Shown one piece after another: positions 61,719-64,000 of a DNA stretch of 64,000 bases (its first letter is position 1; every line of letters starts with the position of its first letter). The stretch is from assembly GCF_900107535.1 (NCBI RefSeq), contig NZ_FNRA01000010.1:124001-188000 (forward strand). Direction: 5' to 3'. The stretch is from Pedobacter hartonius. GTDB lineage: Bacteria; Bacteroidota; Bacteroidia; Sphingobacteriales; Sphingobacteriaceae. The notes under the pieces were generated by a model. It ran no database searches, was not told where the DNA came from, and was given only the letters and a program-made list of their open reading frames with translations. The translations under genes were made by a program, and so were the position numbers.

Positions 61719-63914
61719 TTACAGGCCTTCAATTTGCAGGACCACACTGGACCTGCGGGCATTCACATCAGGATTAAAACCTATCTTCATTAAAAAGTCG
61801 CCTGTGTAGATCTTCTCAGCATCAATAGTCGATTTTGTACCGGGATACAAATTTACTTCTTTGAGCCTGTATTTTTTCTCGGCATCCAGTCCCTTCAGCA
61901 AAATAGGACGCTTACTTCCTTCATCGTACCGGTTATTTACCAGGTAATTAAAAATAACCCCGGAGGATTTGGCCTGATCCAGGTAAAGAACAGCGGCCAC
62001 ACTGCTTTCCCTTGGATTCGACAGCCTGTACTGGTCGCCCTGCCAGATAACCTGTTTCATGGAGTTATACGCTTTGATCGCATTTTGACAAAAAGCAAGA
62101 TCGTTCTCATTCAGCTTACTCACTACGATATCAAAACCCAGCTTACCCATCATTGCTACATCGGTACGGTATTTAACAGGCTGTTTGCCCCAATCGGTCA
62201 CATGGTTGGCGCTGCTGATTGCCGGATAGAAATACGAATACTCCCATTGCATGAAGATTCGCTCCAGCGGATCGGTATTATCGCTCGGCCAGAACTCCGT
62301 AAAATATTGCAGTGCTGCATAATCTACCCTGCCCCCGCCCCCGGAACATAACATCATTGGTACCTTTGGATATTTTGCCCTCAGTTTTGCCAGCACCTGG
62401 TACAGGCCTTTTACATATTCTATATAGAATTGCGACTGGTTCTTCAGGTGGGCAGACCAGGCATTGTAGATCACCGCATTACAGTCCCATTTGATATAAG
62501 CGAGGTCAGGATTTTTTATAAACAGCTGGTCAACAATTCCATATACAAAATCCTGCACCTTAGGATTACTGAGATCCAGCACCAGCTGGTTCCTGAAATA
62601 CGTCTCTTCTCTTTTGGGTTGTTTAATGACCCAGTCGGGATGTTTTTCATAGAGTTCGCTTTTAGGGTTTACCATTTCCGGCTCTATCCATATTCCAAAT
62701 TTGACACCGTTACTTCCTGCTTCTTTAACCAGCGAAGAAATGCCATTTGGCAGTTTACTTTTATTCTCCTGCCAGTCGCCAAGCCCGGCATGGTCATCAT
62801 TACGCGGATATTTGTTTCCAAACCATCCGTCATCCAGCAGAAACAGGTCTACGCCCAGCTTTTTGGTATCTTTCAGCAGGTCGGCAAGTTTACTTTCATT
62901 GAAATCGAAATAGGTAGATTCCCAGTTGTTGAGCAGCGTCAGACGGGTACCTTTACCATCCAGCAGCTTATAATTACGTGCCCAGCTTTGCAGTTTACGG
63001 CTTGCCTCTCCTTTCCCTTTGTCGGAAAAGGTATAAAGGAAAGCGGGAGTACTAAAAGTTTCACCAGATGGAAGCGGATAAGGGGATACATAATTATTCA
63101 TCCCTGCAATAATGCGCAGGTTATCCAGATAGTCCAGTTCCAGGTCTATCCGGAAATTGCCGCTCCATTCCATTGCACCATACAGTACACTTCCCTCGTC
63201 TTCAGTTGCAGGTTTATTTAGTGAGATCATAAACATAGAGGGCTGGAACAAATTGGCCCTTGTTCCTAATTTGGTGTCGAGGGTTTTAATCCCATGCGTC
63301 AGTTTCGATTCTTCAGGCTGCATTTCTCTGGCCCAGTTGCCATGGTATTGGTTTAACCAATAGCCGTCTGCCTTTAAATAAAGATTTGCCGAAGCAAATT
63401 TATGGAGTGTAACCACACCCTTTTCAGTATGCCTGATCTCGCTCCATTGTTCTATCACATCTTCCTTGTAATAAGATTTGTAGAACAGCGTCACTTCAAA
63501 ATTGTAAACCGGATCTTTCAGGCGAATACTTAAAAGGCTGATATCATCTGCCGGTTTGGTCACCTTGTGACTAACGTACCGCAAATCCAGTGAGTTATTG
63601 CCATCCGCATGTGTTACAATAATTGCCGGCTCCATGAGACTCCGTGATCCGGAGGGAGTATAGGCAGCGTTCAGCTCATCATTTACGTCATTGTTTTCCT
63701 TGTATGCCCCCTGAATGAGTTCGTATTCCGCAGGGCTTGCCAGCTTTCTACCAAAGAAGATAATGCTGAGGTCCTTTTTTTGCCCAACGGAAAGTACCAT
63801 GGCGTTGTTAGCGGTCTCTACAGGTATAATCACCGCTTGCGCAAAGACCTGCGTAGTTAGTCCTATGAAGCACAGGAGCTGAAACACACAGCCAGCTATT
63901 CGCTTTAATTTCAT
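61719..63914 (-). CDS. GH36 alpha-galactosidase
   Basis: A 731-residue exported enzyme, with a signal peptide to about residue 25 (TTQVFAQ). The N-terminal beta-supersandwich runs to about residue 320. The TIM barrel carries the family's hallmark motifs: LFLLDDGWFGNKYPRNDD (residues 358-373), GIWIEPEMVNP, AYIKWDCNAVI with the nucleophile Asp477, LCSGGGGRVDYAAL, and FWPSDNTDPLERI with acid/base Asp545. It should release alpha-linked galactose from oligosaccharides by a retaining mechanism in the periplasm. It ends with its own terminator, so it is not part of the synthase operon. Confidence 0.93.
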   Translation of the reverse strand: MKLKRIAGCVFQLLCFIGLTTQVFAQAVIIPVETANNAMVLSVGQKKDLSIIFFGRKLASPAEYELIQGAYKENNDVNDELNAAYTPSGSRSLMEPAIIVTHADGNNSLDLRYVSHKVTKPADDISLLSIRLKDPVYNFEVTLFYKSYYKEDVIEQWSEIRHTEKGVVTLHKFASANLYLKADGYWLNQYHGNWAREMQPEESKLTHGIKTLDTKLGTRANLFQPSMFMISLNKPATEDEGSVLYGAMEWSGNFRIDLELDYLDNLRIIAGMNNYVSPYPLPSGETFSTPAFLYTFSDKGKGEASRKLQSWARNYKLLDGKGTRLTLLNNWESTYFDFNESKLADLLKDTKKLGVDLFLLDDGWFGNKYPRNDDHAGLGDWQENKSKLPNGISSLVKEAGSNGVKFGIWIEPEMVNPKSELYEKHPDWVIKQPKREETYFRNQLVLDLSNPKVQDFVYGIVDQLFIKNPDLAYIKWDCNAVIYNAWSAHLKNQSQFYIEYVKGLYQVLAKLRAKYPKVPMMLCSGGGGRVDYAALQYFTEFWPSDNTDPLERIFMQWEYSYFYPAISSANHVTDWGKQPVKYRTDVAMMGKLGFDIVVSKLNENDLAFCQNAIKAYNSMKQVIWQGDQYRLSNPRESSVAAVLYLDQAKSSGVIFNYLVNNRYDEGSKRPILLKGLDAEKKYRLKEVNLYPGTKSTIDAEKIYTGDFLMKIGFNPDVNARRSSVVLQIEGL

Positions 63915-64000
63915 ATATAAAATTATAAGTATTTTACATTACCAATTTGATTGAAATATAATCATTTTGCCTAAAACTCCTGCACCAATAACAACACTGG

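Noticed and set aside
1..64000. CRISPR arrays, tRNA or rRNA genes, transposases, integrases
   Set aside because: None could be recognised in the gaps by repeat spacing, cloverleaf-like sequence or protein motifs.

Overview
The window looks like a chromosomal segment of a Bacteroidota species, most likely of the Sphingobacteriaceae (Pedobacter-like). Supporting signs are an ECF sigma / FecR (DUF4974-type) / STN-domain trio, many signal-peptide-bearing carbohydrate enzymes (GH36, a GH95 remnant, sialate O-acetylesterase, FucP-type permease), AT-rich leaders with TAnnTTTG -7 boxes instead of strong Shine-Dalgarno sites, and several small families I associate with this phylum. No rRNA, tRNA, CRISPR array, integrase or transposase was recognised.

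Left part (1-27.4 kb): a mosaic of single genes and short operons. It holds a GT14-like glycosyltransferase, an LCP-family protein, three AraC-type regulators (one GlxA-like, divergent from a Dabb protein), ThuA-like and glycerophosphodiesterase proteins, a YbhN-like membrane protein with a phosphodiesterase, the sigma/anti-sigma/STN outer-membrane trio, an apparently decayed fucose locus (FucP permease, amidohydrolase, GH95 and malectin-like remnants), a Bcr-type efflux pump, hydrolases and PurU.

Middle (27.5-34.3 kb): a compact cluster of four glycosyltransferases (one split by a one-base frameshift), an acyl-CoA-dehydrogenase-fold flavoprotein without the usual catalytic Glu motif, a NodS-like methyltransferase and a PIG-L deacetylase. 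Together they suggest a modified amino-sugar glycoside. Then come a DEAD-box helicase, a DUF892 protein, a fatty-acid desaturase, a duplicated DUF6766 membrane protein and a secreted protein with a possible Cys/His site. At 39.5-41.1 kb there is a degraded zone with histidine-kinase and ABM-monooxygenase remnants around an MdaB-like quinone reductase.

Right part (43.2-61.1 kb): the main item is a nine-gene, same-strand, mostly overlapping or touching cluster. It encodes a 2342-residue synthase (two nitronate-monooxygenase-like barrels, KS, AT, two ACPs, KR), a 1422-residue synthase (KS, AT, DH, built-in Sfp-type PPTase), a free ACP, an alpha/beta hydrolase, two UGT-type glycosyltransferases, two condensation-superfamily acyltransferases and a four-helix membrane protein. 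I read it as an iterative, PUFA/enediyne-synthase-like machine whose polyketide or fatty chain is glycosylated, acylated and possibly exported: a candidate acylated glycolipid pathway that I cannot match to a known product. The acyltransferase pair is preceded by an 83-bp leader with an inverted repeat, and a clear homologue of this leader lies before the distant MdaB-like gene, implying shared control. A GH36 alpha-galactosidase closes the window.
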